Shown here: positions 1 through 8,440 of the stretch, in pieces
Position numbering within the stretch: the stretch's first letter is position 1
How the letters are laid out: each line of letters starts with the position of its first letter
Assembly: GCF_027622945.1 (NCBI RefSeq)
Contig: NZ_JAPZVQ010000003.1
Span: 240,451-304,450, forward strand
Length of the DNA: 64,000 bases
DNA from: Glycomyces lechevalierae
Lineage (GTDB): Bacteria > Actinomycetota > Actinomycetes > Mycobacteriales > Micromonosporaceae
Reading direction: 5' to 3'
Notes under the pieces: generated by a model
The model's database searches: none
What the model was told of the DNA's origin: nothing
Seen by the model: the letters and a program-made list of their open reading frames with translations, nothing else
Made by a program: the position numbers and the translations under genes

Positions 1-74
<74 letters not shown>

Positions 75-123
75 CCGGCGAGCGGCCGGGCCGAGCACGA
101 CGCCCGGCCCGCCGCTCTTCCGG

Positions 124-1593
124 TCACTCGCCCGAAGGCGGGTTCAGGACGATGCCGCCGGCCACCGGCGTCCCGAAGTTCGGGGTGCCGTCGGCGTTGA
201 ACGTGAACGGCTGCACCCGGGTCTCGCGGTTCGAGCCGCAGCCCTGGCCGCTCTGCGGATTGCCGTGGTAGACGATCCAGTTCTGAGTCCCGTCGGGCGA
301 GGTGAAGAACCCGTTGTGCCCCGGCCCGAACACGCCGTTCCCCTGCGACAGCACCGGGTTCGGGCTCTTGTCCCAAGAGGACGCCGAGAGCACCGCGCCG
401 CCGTCGTACGTCAGCAGGCCGAGCTTGTAGGCGTCGGTCGTGCACGACGAGGCCGAGAAGACGATGTAGGTCTTCCCGTCGTGCTGGAGCACGACCGGGG
501 CCTCGTTCACGTTGGCGCCCACGGTCTCCCACGAGAGCGACGGCGTCGCGATGGTCACCTGCGAGCCGGTCACGGTCCACGGGTTCGACATCAGCGAGAT
601 CCGGATCGACTGGTTCGCGCCGACCCACTCCGACCACAGCAGGTACAGGGAACCGTTGAGCTCCAGATAGGACCCGTCGATGTTCCACTGGTTCGGCAGC
701 GGTGTGCCCATGAACTCGTACGGCCCCATCGGGGTCGAGCTGGTCGAGCGCAGCACGTGGAGGCGCTGGCCGTCGAAGTTCGTCTGGGAGTTCCCGGAGG
801 TGTACATGAGGTACCAGACGCCGCCGATGCGGTGGAACTCCGGCGCCCAGTGCGAGCAGCAGCGGCTCGCGTTGCCGGAGTCGTTCCACACCACCGAGTC
901 CGTCGCGGTCTTGAGCCCGGCCAGGGTGGTCGCCCGGCGCATGATCACCGTGGAGTCCCAGGTGGTCGTGGACATGTAGTAGTAGCCGTCCCAGTACTCG
1001 ATCCAGGGGTCGGCGCCGTTGGAGCGGATCGGGTTGGCCACACCGGTGTTCGCGGCCTCGCTGAGGAACCACTTCTGCGCGTTGAGCCCGTTGTAGGTGT
1101 ACTGCGAGACGCGGGCGCCCGCGGTGGTGGACCACTCCCACAGGTCGAGCGCCTTGCCCGAGAAGCGGTTGATGAAGCTGAAGGAGCCGTCGCCGTGCTC
1201 GGTCACGGACCACTGCTGGTTGGTGAAGCCCTGGTCGGTCGCCTGCGCGATCGTCGCGCCGTCGGCGGCGTCCCAGCCCCACACGTCGAGCACCATGTTC
1301 GTGTGCCGGACCTGGATCTTGTAGTAGCCGCTCCCGGCGTCGACGAACCGGAACTGCTGGTTCGTGCCGGCGTTGCGGCCCCACTGGACGAGACCGGCGC
1401 CGGCGGCGGTGGAGGACCCCTCGATGTCGAGGGCGAGGTGGGAATGGGCGCTGGTGATGGTGAACCAGACGCCGGTCGTGACGGCGCCTTGGGCGGGCGC
1501 GGGGGTCGCGGCGACCAGGCCGAGGGCGGCCAGGGCGGCGGCCACCGCGAGGGCCAGCAGCGAGCGGCCTCTTTGCGGTATGGCTGTGGACAT
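124..1593 (-). CDS. secreted GH43 family glycosidase (alpha-L-arabinofuranosidase type) with N-terminal ricin-type lectin module
   Basis: This encodes 489 aa. A signal peptide (residues about 1-37, ending APAQG) is followed by a ricin-B/CBM13-like lectin domain (about 40-178, repeated NQQF/NQQW and QKW motifs) and a five-bladed GH43 propeller (about 185-489). GH43 landmarks are NGADPWI (general base Asp at the blade start), WAPEF, IDGSYL (pKa-modulating Asp), NEAPVV (general acid Glu) and GPGHNGFF. Two ATGs are adjacent at 1596 and 1593; the second has GGAG at 6 nt spacing, so I use it. A longer upstream reading has no signal-peptide logic and is rejected. The gene is divergent from the LacI regulator. 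Arabinofuranosidase activity is inferred from family and context; xylosidase is possible. Confidence 0.88.
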   Translation of the reverse strand: MSTAIPQRGRSLLALAVAAALAALGLVAATPAPAQGAVTTGVWFTITSAHSHLALDIEGSSTAAGAGLVQWGRNAGTNQQFRFVDAGSGYYKIQVRHTNMVLDVWGWDAADGATIAQATDQGFTNQQWSVTEHGDGSFSFINRFSGKALDLWEWSTTAGARVSQYTYNGLNAQKWFLSEAANTGVANPIRSNGADPWIEYWDGYYYMSTTTWDSTVIMRRATTLAGLKTATDSVVWNDSGNASRCCSHWAPEFHRIGGVWYLMYTSGNSQTNFDGQRLHVLRSTSSTPMGPYEFMGTPLPNQWNIDGSYLELNGSLYLLWSEWVGANQSIRISLMSNPWTVTGSQVTIATPSLSWETVGANVNEAPVVLQHDGKTYIVFSASSCTTDAYKLGLLTYDGGAVLSASSWDKSPNPVLSQGNGVFGPGHNGFFTSPDGTQNWIVYHGNPQSGQGCGSNRETRVQPFTFNADGTPNFGTPVAGGIVLNPPSGE

Positions 1594-1724
1594 CATCGTC
1601 TCCGGATGCGTGAGAGGGTCGGCGGATGCCGAGGTATCGGTTGATCGAAATGTGCGGATAAGATGTCGCCGGGTCCGCCCCGAACGCGGGGCGATCTGGC
1701 GGGAGCGGTCCGGCAGGACCGGTT

Positions 1725-1736
1725 TGCATCGTTGTA
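1725..1736 (+). promoter_or_regulatory. LacI operator, 10/12 match, upstream of the regulator gene
   Basis: TGCATCGTTGTA matches the palindrome TACAACGTTGTA seen at 5065 and 5222 at 10 of 12 positions. It ends 26 bases before the regulator ATG and overlaps a -10-like TAGAAT at 1735-1740. This suggests autoregulation, and perhaps control of the divergent GH43 gene, whose start is about 130 bp away. Confidence 0.65.
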
Positions 1737-1762
1737 GAATTTCGGCGGAACGAGGAGGTGCG

Positions 1763-2776
1763 ATGGCGGCGACCTTGCGCGATGTCGCGAAACTGGCGGG
1801 CGTCTCATTCAAGACCGTCTCGAACGTCATCAACGACTACCCGCATGTCCGCGCCGCGACCAGGGAGAAGGTCGAGCGCGCGATCGCCGAGCTCGGCTAC
1901 AAGCCGAACCTGAACGCCCGCAGCCTGCGCTCCGGCCGCACCGACACCATCGCACTCGCCGTCCCCGAGCTCAACCTGAGCTACTTCGCCGAGCTCGCCG
2001 GGATGGTCATCGCCGCCGCCGAGGAGTCCGGCCTGACGGTGGTCGTCGAGCAGACCGGCGGCGACCGCGACCGCGAGCTCGCGCTCCTGCGCAGTCCCCG
2101 CCTGAGCATGACCGACGGCCTCATCCTCAGCCCGCTCGGCATGGGCCAGGAGGACGCCGACGCGCTCGACGTCCTGTTCCCCCTGGTGCTCTTGGGCGAG
2201 CGGACCTTCGACTGGCCGTGCGACCACGTGACGATGCGGAACACCGAGGCCGCGCGCGCGGCCACCGAGTACCTGCTGGCCTCGGGCCGCCGCCGGATCG
2301 CCGTCATCGGCGAGTACGAGGGCGAGGTCATGGGCTCGGCCCGGCTCCGCCTGCGCGGCTACCGCGAGGCCCTGGCTGCGCACGACGTGCCGTACGACGC
2401 CTCGCTCGTGGTCCGCGCGACCCTGTGGCACCGCGCCGACGGCGCCCGCGCGATGCACGAGCTGCTCGACCGCGACGTGCCGTTCGACGCGGTCTTCGGC
2501 TTCAACGACACCATGGCGCTCGGCGCGATGCGGGTGCTCCAGGAGGCCGGCCGCCGCGTCCCCGAGGACGTGGCCGTGATCGGCTTCGACGACCTCGACG
2601 AGGCCGCCTACTCGATCCCCTCGCTCACCACAGTGGACCCGGGCCGGGAGTGGCTGGCGCGCACGGCACTCGAGACCTTGCTCGCGCGCATCGCCGAGGA
2701 GGGGCCGAAGCAGCCGCCGCAGACCGAGCTGGCGGACTTCACGATCGTCGAACGCGAGTCGGCCCCCAGGAACTGA
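1763..2776 (+). CDS. LacI family transcriptional regulator
   Basis: This 337-aa repressor is the usual LacI length. The N-terminal helix-turn-helix reads TLRDVAKLAGVSFKTVSNVIN (residues about 4-24), followed by the hinge helix (LNARSLRSG) and a periplasmic-binding-protein-like sugar sensor domain (about 60-335) with GFNDTMALGAMR and VIGFDDLDEA. ATG 1763 follows a strong GAGGAGG and is the first start that gives a complete HTH; in-frame codons upstream lack an RBS. It faces away from the GH43 gene and towards the GH93-like gene. Four candidate operators in the window support control of 124-9693. The inducer is probably a pentose or a short oligosaccharide released by these enzymes (inference). 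Confidence 0.95.
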   Translation: MAATLRDVAKLAGVSFKTVSNVINDYPHVRAATREKVERAIAELGYKPNLNARSLRSGRTDTIALAVPELNLSYFAELAGMVIAAAEESGLTVVVEQTGGDRDRELALLRSPRLSMTDGLILSPLGMGQEDADALDVLFPLVLLGERTFDWPCDHVTMRNTEAARAATEYLLASGRRRIAVIGEYEGEVMGSARLRLRGYREALAAHDVPYDASLVVRATLWHRADGARAMHELLDRDVPFDAVFGFNDTMALGAMRVLQEAGRRVPEDVAVIGFDDLDEAAYSIPSLTTVDPGREWLARTALETLLARIAEEGPKQPPQTELADFTIVERESAPRN

Positions 2777-2913
2777 GCGCCGGACGCCTCGGAGGAGCGA
2801 CCGGTCCGAGTCCGGCGTCGCACGCGGCCGATCCTCGCTCCGTGCAATCCGAAGGCGCGGCCTGCCTGCAGGTTCTGTGAGCCTGCGCCGCAACACGTCC
2901 GGGCCGACCGGAA

Positions 2914-2936
2914 GCGGCGGGCACTCGACCCGCCGC
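2914..2936. terminator. hairpin between convergent genes
   Basis: GCGGCGGG pairs with CCCGCCGC (8 bp, 7-nt loop) between the LacI stop and the GH93-like stop. There is no T-run on either strand; it could act as a bidirectional terminator or a 3' end stabiliser. Confidence 0.5.
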
Positions 2937-2949
2937 CCCCGGAGGCCGT

Positions 2950-5049
2950 CTATTGGATGCCCTCTTTCACGAGCCGCCACTGCTGGCAGGTCGCGCCGTT
3001 GGCGGTCCACTGCTGCGCCACCGCGCCGTCGGCGGTCGAGCAGCCGTTGATCTCGAGCAGCTTGCCGCTGTTGGCGTTCGCGAACGTCCACCAGCCGCCG
3101 CTGGTCGCGGCGTTCCACGACTGCGTCGAGCTGCCCGTCGGGCCCCACTGCACCGCGTCCACCCCGTCGGCGGTCTGCCCGGACGGGATCTCGAGGAGCT
3201 TGCCGCTGTTGCGGTTGGTCAGCTGCACCGTGGCGCCGCCGCTGACGGCCCACCGCTGCGTGGCGTTGTTCGTGTCGCCCCACTGGCCGACGGCCGCGCC
3301 GTCGGTCGTCAACGCGCTCAGCACTTCCAGGTACTTGCCGCTGTTGCGGTTGGCGAGCTGGAAGACCGGCGCGAGAGCTGAGCTCGAGTACAGGTGGATC
3401 GCGTCGAGCTCGGCGAAGTTGGTGCCCTTGGTGAACCGGATCGTGTTGGTCCCGGCGTTCAGGGTCACGGTCTTCTGCGCCCACGCGTACCGGCCCCAGT
3501 CCACCGTGGCGGGGTAGCTGATCGACGAGCCGGAGCCGCCGTTCACGCTCACCGAATGCGTCGCGGTCGAGCCGAAGCCGTTGTCGTAGCGCACGTTCAT
3601 CGTGTAGGTCCCGGCGGTCGGCACGTTCACGGTGAACTGGACGTAGCTGCCGGCGTTGTTGATGTTGCCGACCTTCGAACCGTTGGCGGCCTGCACATGC
3701 GTCACCGTGGAGACGTCGTTCAGGGTCGCGTTCTCGGCCTCGTACTGCTGGGCGTCGAGCGGAATCGAGCCGACCCGGATGTCGTTCAGGTCGGTGGTCG
3801 TGTTCTCGACGTTCACGGCCTGGTACAGGGTGCGGCCGTCGGCGCTGTAGTCGATGCCCTGCGCGAAGCCGCTGAAGCTCCCGCCCTGGGTGTCACTGGC
3901 GTCGTAGGTGACCGCCATCGGCAGCCGCTCCCACGGGCCGTCGCCGAGGTTGTAGTTGACGTAGAAGTTCTGGCCGCCGTCGATGTTCCCGCTGCCGTCG
4001 AGCGACCACTTGGACGCCACCACGACCATCCCCTTGGGACCGCCGGTCGGCACCCACTTGACGTACGGCGAGGAGCCGATGCCGCGCCCGTTCGCGAGCT
4101 TGATCTGCGTGCCGATGCTGTTGGTCGTGCCCCAGTTCAGGCCGTCCGCCGAGATCTTGTAGTAGACCGGCGCGGTGTTCTGGGACTGGCTCGGCCGGTT
4201 GACGACCTCGAACGTGGCCATGTAGCGCCCGTCGGGCAGCTTGGTCACGGTGATCATGCCGGGCCGGTCGCTCTGGTTGGTCGGCGCCGAGACGTTGACC
4301 AGGGAGCCCCAGGTCTTGCCGCCGTCGGTCGAACGGCGGTAGGAGACGGCCTGGAGCACGCCGTTCGCCTTCTGGCGCTCGTCCGAGAAGTACGCGGCGA
4401 GGCCGCCGTTCCCGTCGATCGCGAGCGAGGGCTCCCACACCGTCGTCGTGGTCGAGGACGGCGACGGGTCGTAGACGGCCGGGCCGCCGGAGTCGATGGT
4501 GCTCAGGTAGCTCCAGCTCGTACCCTGGTTCGTGCTCTTGTACACGACGAGGCGGCTGGACGAGCGGTCCTCGGGCATGACCATGCCCGCCAACAGGATC
4601 GTGCCCGCGGTCAAGTCGCCCGTGGTCTGCGTGACCTCGTACAGGAACGGCTGCGCGGTGCGGGTGAGCGCCGGGAAGGTCGCGCTCGGGTTCACCTCGG
4701 CGACCTTGGTCCAGCTCGCGCCGTCGTTGGTCGAGCGGTAGATCGGGTAGACCTGCACGCCGTTCTGCAGCACGAGCTGGTCGAACGTGACGAGCTGCGT
4801 GCCGTTCGCGCCGCCGGAGTTCTTGAGCACGATGATCTTGGCGTAGGTGGTCCCGGCGGGCGTGCCGCCTTCGGGGTTGAACGAGCTGCCGGCGGCGGGG
4901 GAGTAGACCAGCGCGCCGTTGCCGGTGGTCACGGCCGCGGCGGGCGCGGGCGCCCAGCCGATCGCGACGGCCGCGACGGTGAGGAGGAACGCGGCGACCG
5001 CGAGGATCGCGCCGCCCCGTCTGAAGGCGAGGAGTTGAGGGCTTCGCAT
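2950..5049 (-). CDS. secreted sialidase-fold glycoside hydrolase (GH93-like exo-arabinanase candidate) with CBM35/6 and ricin-type modules
   Basis: The protein has 699 aa. It starts with a signal peptide (about 1-40, ending APAAA). A six-bladed propeller follows (about 45-430) with Asp-box motifs STNDGASW, STNQGTSW and STDGGKTW. Then come a CBM35/CBM6 module (about 436-558, starting YEAENATL) and a ricin-B lectin domain (about 563-699) with three repeats of the type NRNSGKYLEV. Asp boxes occur in sialidases and in GH93 exo-1,5-alpha-arabinanases; the adjacent GH43 and shared operator favour GH93. The sialidase Arg triad is not obvious to me by eye. ATG 5049 has GGAAG at 4 nt spacing. The operator lies in its 5' UTR. 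Confidence 0.82.
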   Translation of the reverse strand: MRSPQLLAFRRGGAILAVAAFLLTVAAVAIGWAPAPAAAVTTGNGALVYSPAAGSSFNPEGGTPAGTTYAKIIVLKNSGGANGTQLVTFDQLVLQNGVQVYPIYRSTNDGASWTKVAEVNPSATFPALTRTAQPFLYEVTQTTGDLTAGTILLAGMVMPEDRSSSRLVVYKSTNQGTSWSYLSTIDSGGPAVYDPSPSSTTTTVWEPSLAIDGNGGLAAYFSDERQKANGVLQAVSYRRSTDGGKTWGSLVNVSAPTNQSDRPGMITVTKLPDGRYMATFEVVNRPSQSQNTAPVYYKISADGLNWGTTNSIGTQIKLANGRGIGSSPYVKWVPTGGPKGMVVVASKWSLDGSGNIDGGQNFYVNYNLGDGPWERLPMAVTYDASDTQGGSFSGFAQGIDYSADGRTLYQAVNVENTTTDLNDIRVGSIPLDAQQYEAENATLNDVSTVTHVQAANGSKVGNINNAGSYVQFTVNVPTAGTYTMNVRYDNGFGSTATHSVSVNGGSGSSISYPATVDWGRYAWAQKTVTLNAGTNTIRFTKGTNFAELDAIHLYSSSALAPVFQLANRNSGKYLEVLSALTTDGAAVGQWGDTNNATQRWAVSGGATVQLTNRNSGKLLEIPSGQTADGVDAVQWGPTGSSTQSWNAATSGGWWTFANANSGKLLEINGCSTADGAVAQQWTANGATCQQWRLVKEGIQ

Positions 5050-5064
5050 GCGACTTCCAATCTT

Positions 5065-5076
5065 TACAACGTTGTA
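5065..5076 (-). promoter_or_regulatory. LacI operator (perfect 12-bp palindrome)
   Basis: TACAACGTTGTA is exactly palindromic and sits 15 bases upstream of the GH93-like start codon, just downstream of the predicted transcription start. The same 12-mer occurs at 5222-5233 in front of the divergent ABC importer. CG-centred palindromes of this kind are typical LacI-family sites. Confidence 0.85.
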
Positions 5077-5091
5077 TCATGCGTGCGGGAC

Positions 5092-5121
5092 ATCGTAAGA
5101 CCATCAATGCCCGCAGGTCAA
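5092..5121 (-). promoter_or_regulatory. promoter of the GH93-like gene
   Basis: On the minus strand TTGACC (5121-5116) and TACGAT (5097-5092) are separated by 18 bases. The predicted start near 5085 puts the operator at about +9 to +20, a repressor-roadblock position. Confidence 0.7.
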
Positions 5122-5182
5122 GCCCCTGCTCTCGGATCTGATCACGGATCGGAAACGAAGTGGAAACGAACCGTGGGTCCCG

Positions 5183-5212
5183 TTGACAGTCGACGACGGG
5201 CGTGCGTACGAT
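5183..5212 (+). promoter_or_regulatory. promoter of the sugar ABC importer operon
   Basis: TTGACA (5183-5188) and TACGAT (5207-5212) are 18 bases apart, the same layout as the divergent promoter at 5092-5121. Transcription would start near 5219, directly in front of the palindromic operator. Confidence 0.75.
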
Positions 5213-5221
5213 TCCCGTAAT

Positions 5222-5233
5222 TACAACGTTGTA
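5222..5233 (+). promoter_or_regulatory. LacI operator (perfect 12-bp palindrome)
   Basis: This second exact copy of TACAACGTTGTA lies at about +4 to +15 relative to the predicted importer start site, where bound repressor would block transcription. Confidence 0.85.
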
Positions 5234-5260
5234 CAAGATGGTTCCCCAGTACAGGGCCCC

Positions 5261-5272
5261 CTCGACGTTGTA
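5261..5272 (+). promoter_or_regulatory. degenerate LacI operator (9/12)
   Basis: CTCGACGTTGTA keeps the right half-site and the central ACG. Its centre is 39 bp (under four helical turns) from the centre of the perfect site at 5222-5233, so it may be an auxiliary site. Confidence 0.5.
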
Positions 5273-5315
5273 CCTAACCAAAAGACAGCGCAGTCGCGTT
5301 GGGAGGGAACTGAAC

Positions 5316-6575
5316 ATGAAACGCAAGACGGTCCTCATCGGCGGCGCCGGGAGCGCCGCGCTGGCGCTCCTCGGCTCCGGCTGCTCGGGCGGCGGCGAGA
5401 CCGGCGGCCCCGCGACGCTGACGTTCTGGCACGGCTACACCGAGGCCGACGGCGACGTGCTCCAGGGCATCGTCGACGACTTCAACGCCTCGCAGTCCGA
5501 CATCACGATCAACACCGAGGTCAAGACCTGGGCCAGCATCGACGACACCCTGCTGACGGCCCTGTCCGCCGGCGAGGGCCCCGACATCGTCGCCATGCCC
5601 GCCGAGCGCCTGCCCGTCTACGCGGACAAGGGCGCGTTCGCCGAACTCGACGACTTCTACAACGACGAGTCCTCCAACACCGCGAACCTCCTCCCCGGCG
5701 CGGTCGCCATGGTCGAGATCGAGAGCCGCAAGTACGCCGTGCCCACCGGCTTCGTGCCGCTGGCCGTCTACTACAACACCGCGCTGTTCGAGGCCGCCGG
5801 CGTCACCGCGTTCCCGGCCACGTGGGACGAATGGGTCGCCACCGCCAAGCAGCTCACCGTGGACGAGGACGGGGACGGCACGCCCGAGCAGTACGGCGTC
5901 GTCCTGCCCGACCACGCCACCGTCGCCAATGGACTCTGGCCGTCCCTGTTCTACGGCAACGGCGGCGACATCGTCTCCGAAGTCGTGGACGCCGTGATCG
6001 ACTCGCCCGAGAACGCCGCGACCCTCGAGTTCTGGCGCTCGGCCATTGTGGATGACAAGATCTCGCCCACCGGCGTCGACGGCGTGGGCGCCGACGAGCT
6101 CTTCAGCGCAGGCAAGGCCGCCATGACCATCGGCGGCCCCTGGATGGCCTCGATCGCCACCGAGAACAACATCGAGTACGCGATCGCCCCGATCCCGGCC
6201 GGCCCGGTCGCCCAGGCCGCCTCCGCCATCGGCGTCGCCATGGCCGTCACCGTCGACGCGGACGACAACGCCCGCGCCGCCGCCGAGAAGTTCTTCGCGT
6301 TCTTCCTCAACGACGACAACGCCGCCGCCTGGTCGCTCGGCTCCGGCTGGCCGCCCCTGCGCAGCGACGTGCCCGCCGAAGCCGTCAACTCCAACCCGGT
6401 CGTCGCCTCCCTCACCGAGATCGCCGACCTCGGGCGCCCGCTCCTGCCGGGCGTCGTCAACAGCGTCGACGTGCTCGCCGCCATCGACGAACTGACCCAG
6501 CGCGCCGTCGCCGGCGAGGACATCGCCGGGCTCCTCGCCGAAGCGCAGGAGACCGTCCAGGGCGCACTCGACTAA
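5316..6575 (+). CDS. sugar ABC transporter substrate-binding lipoprotein (CUT1)
   Basis: This 419-aa extracellular sugar-binding protein belongs to the family-1 group used by CUT1 importers. It has a lipoprotein-type leader with Cys23 in LLGSGCSG, a loose lipobox with Leu at -4. The mature fold begins TLTFWHGYTEADG, typical of this group, and contains GKAAMTIGGPWM near residue 270. ATG 5316 is preceded by GGGAGGGAA; earlier in-frame starts would place the operator inside coding sequence and are rejected. It is the first gene of an operon with two permeases and a GH1-type glycosidase. No ATPase gene is present, so a shared MsiK-type ATPase elsewhere is likely (known for actinobacterial CUT1 systems). 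Import of arabino-oligosaccharides is inferred. Confidence 0.9.
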   Translation: MKRKTVLIGGAGSAALALLGSGCSGGGETGGPATLTFWHGYTEADGDVLQGIVDDFNASQSDITINTEVKTWASIDDTLLTALSAGEGPDIVAMPAERLPVYADKGAFAELDDFYNDESSNTANLLPGAVAMVEIESRKYAVPTGFVPLAVYYNTALFEAAGVTAFPATWDEWVATAKQLTVDEDGDGTPEQYGVVLPDHATVANGLWPSLFYGNGGDIVSEVVDAVIDSPENAATLEFWRSAIVDDKISPTGVDGVGADELFSAGKAAMTIGGPWMASIATENNIEYAIAPIPAGPVAQAASAIGVAMAVTVDADDNARAAAEKFFAFFLNDDNAAAWSLGSGWPPLRSDVPAEAVNSNPVVASLTEIADLGRPLLPGVVNSVDVLAAIDELTQRAVAGEDIAGLLAEAQETVQGALD

Positions 6576-6604
6576 CCGCCGCGGCCCGAGACCGGACCGC
6601 GAAC

Positions 6605-6635
6605 GGCGGGGACGCCGCCCCTCGGCGTCCCCGCC
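6605..6635 (+). terminator. intra-operon stem-loop after the binding-protein gene
   Basis: GGCGGGGACGCCG pairs perfectly with CGGCGTCCCCGCC (13 bp, 5-nt loop) in the 84-bp gap before the permease gene. There is no T-run, so partial termination or 3' stabilisation is more likely than a full stop; this would raise binding protein over permease. Confidence 0.65.
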
Positions 6636-6659
6636 GCCCCAAGGGGAGTGAAGGAGACC

Positions 6660-7607
6660 ATGACCACCGCACCACCGACGGGCCGCCGCTACCGCCCGCC
6701 CGCACCGCTGGGCGGCCGGCGCCGCGCCGACGGCCCCGCGGGCCGAGGCCTCAAAGCCGCCGCGTTCCTCGCCCCGGCCCTGCTCATCCTGGGCGCGTTC
6801 ACGATCTGGCCGATGCTCTCGGCCCTCAGGCTGTCCTTCACGGACGCCAGCGGCTTCGGCGAACCCGAGTTCATCGGCCTCGAGAACTACGTCCAGGTCT
6901 TCACCGACCCGGACATCCTCAACGCCGTCACCAACACCGCGCTGTACACGGTGCTGTTCACGCCGATCGCGGTCGCCGCCGCGCTCGCGCTGGCGCTGCT
7001 GCTCAACAACCCGCGCCTGCCGTTCCGCGGCTTCTTCCGCACGGCGCTGTTCGTGCCGTTCGTCGTCTCGTTCTCCGTGGCGGCCTTCGCCTGGAGCTAC
7101 CTCGTCGACCCGCAGGTGGGCCTGCTCAACTACTGGCTGCGCGGGCTCGGCATCCAGCTCGGCAACGTCCTGGAGGACCCGCACCTGGCGATGCCGATGG
7201 TCGTGCTCGTGGCCGTCTGGAAGCTCTTCGGGTTCTACTTCGTGATCTTCCTGGCCGGGCTGCAGGACATCCCGACCTCGATCTACGAGGCCGCCCGCAT
7301 GGACGGCGCGGGCGCGTGGTCGCGCCTGCGCAACGTCACACTCCCCTTGCTGTCCAACACGATGGCGTTCGTCCTCATCTTCGCGATGATCGCCGCGCTC
7401 CAGGCCTTCGACCAGATCTACGTGATGACCGGCGGCGGCCCCTACGGCAGCACCCAGACCCTCGTCATGGAGATCTACGAATCCGGGTTCCGCAAGCTCG
7501 ACATCGGCTTCGCCTCGGCACTGTCCTATGTGCTGCTCGCTGCGACCCTGCTGCTGAGCCTCGTGCAGTTCGTGTTCTTCGGCCGCAAAGAAAAGGACCT
7601 GGCATGA
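6660..7607 (+). CDS. sugar ABC transporter permease, MalF/AraP type
   Basis: This 315-aa inner-membrane permease is of the CUT1 type. After a basic cytoplasmic N-tail (about 1-35) it has six hydrophobic segments, the first being FLAPALLILGAFTIWPML. The cytoplasmic EAA loop reads YEAARMDGAGAWSRLRNVTLP (about 208-228), where the ATPase docks. ATG 6660 is chosen because AAGGAG lies 3 bases upstream; the GTG at 6648 has nothing comparable. It overlaps the second permease by four bases (ATGA), so the two should be translationally coupled. Function follows from the family; the substrate is inferred from neighbours. Confidence 0.93.
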   Translation: MTTAPPTGRRYRPPAPLGGRRRADGPAGRGLKAAAFLAPALLILGAFTIWPMLSALRLSFTDASGFGEPEFIGLENYVQVFTDPDILNAVTNTALYTVLFTPIAVAAALALALLLNNPRLPFRGFFRTALFVPFVVSFSVAAFAWSYLVDPQVGLLNYWLRGLGIQLGNVLEDPHLAMPMVVLVAVWKLFGFYFVIFLAGLQDIPTSIYEAARMDGAGAWSRLRNVTLPLLSNTMAFVLIFAMIAALQAFDQIYVMTGGGPYGSTQTLVMEIYESGFRKLDIGFASALSYVLLAATLLLSLVQFVFFGRKEKDLA

Positions 7608-8440
7608 GGACGCGACTCCGGGAACTCCGGCCCTCGACCGTGCTCGCGACGATCGCGTTCATCGTGGTCACCGCCATCGTGCTGCTGCCGATCGCGATCA
7701 TCGTGCTCACCGCGTTCAAGCCCGCGGCCGAGGTCAACGCCTACCCGCCGAGCCTCCTGCCGGACGCGTGGACGCTCGACAACCTCAAGACGGTGACCTC
7801 CGAGCTGCCGTTCGCGCGGCTCGTCGGCAACAGCTTCGTCTTCGCCGGCGGGGTCACGATCTTCGCGCTCCTCTTCGACTCGCTCGCGGCTTACGCCTTG
7901 GCGCGCTTGGACTTCACCGGGCGTCGGGTGCTGCTCGTCGTCATCATCGCGACCCTGATGATCCCGTTCCAGGCCACGCTCATCCCGCTCTACCAGCTCG
8001 TGGCCGACCTCGGCTGGGTGAACACGTACACCGGGCTCATCGCGCCGCGCGCCGCGGACGCCTTCGGGATCTTCTTCCTGCGCCAGTTCTTCCTCGCGCT
8101 CCCGCGCGACATCGACCAGGCCGCGCGCATCGACGGCGCGGGGGAGTTCCGGATCTTCTGGTCCGTCCTGCTCCCCAACGCCGTTCCCGCCCTGCTCACC
8201 TTGGGGCTCTTCACCTTCGTCAACAACTGGAACGACCTGCTGTGGCCGCTGGTGTTCACCACCGACACCGAGATGGGCACCATCACCTCCGGCCTGACCC
8301 AGCTCACCGGGCCCAGCGGCATCGTGCCCCACGGCGTGATGATGGCCGGCTCGCTCATCGCGATCCTGCCGCTCGTCATCGCGTTCCTCTTCATCCAGCG
8401 GCGCTTCATCGAGAACATCGCAACGACAGGACTCAAATGA
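7604..8440 (+). CDS. sugar ABC transporter permease, MalG/AraQ type
   Basis: This is the second CUT1 permease subunit, 278 aa, with six membrane segments. The first is VLATIAFIVVTAIVLLPIAI near residue 14. The EAA loop is DQAARIDGAGEFRIFWSVLLP (about 171-191). The segment YPPSLLPDAWTLDNL after the first helix is characteristic of the MalG group. It starts on the ATGA that ends the upstream permease gene and ends on an ATGA shared with the downstream glycosidase gene. Three proteins are therefore coupled in a row, and the pore is formed as a heterodimer with the 6660 product. Confidence 0.93.
   Translation: MRTRLRELRPSTVLATIAFIVVTAIVLLPIAIIVLTAFKPAAEVNAYPPSLLPDAWTLDNLKTVTSELPFARLVGNSFVFAGGVTIFALLFDSLAAYALARLDFTGRRVLLVVIIATLMIPFQATLIPLYQLVADLGWVNTYTGLIAPRAADAFGIFFLRQFFLALPRDIDQAARIDGAGEFRIFWSVLLPNAVPALLTLGLFTFVNNWNDLLWPLVFTTDTEMGTITSGLTQLTGPSGIVPHGVMMAGSLIAILPLVIAFLFIQRRFIENIATTGLK

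Noticed and set aside
265..1644. Long plus-strand reading frame opposite the GH43 gene
   Set aside because: It is Arg/Val/Gly-rich, has no domain pattern and mirrors the third-codon GC bias of the real minus-strand gene.
5183..6055. Arg-rich plus-strand frame overlapping the start of the binding-protein gene
   Set aside because: Out-of-frame shadow of the lipoprotein gene; it would also translate through the promoter and operator.
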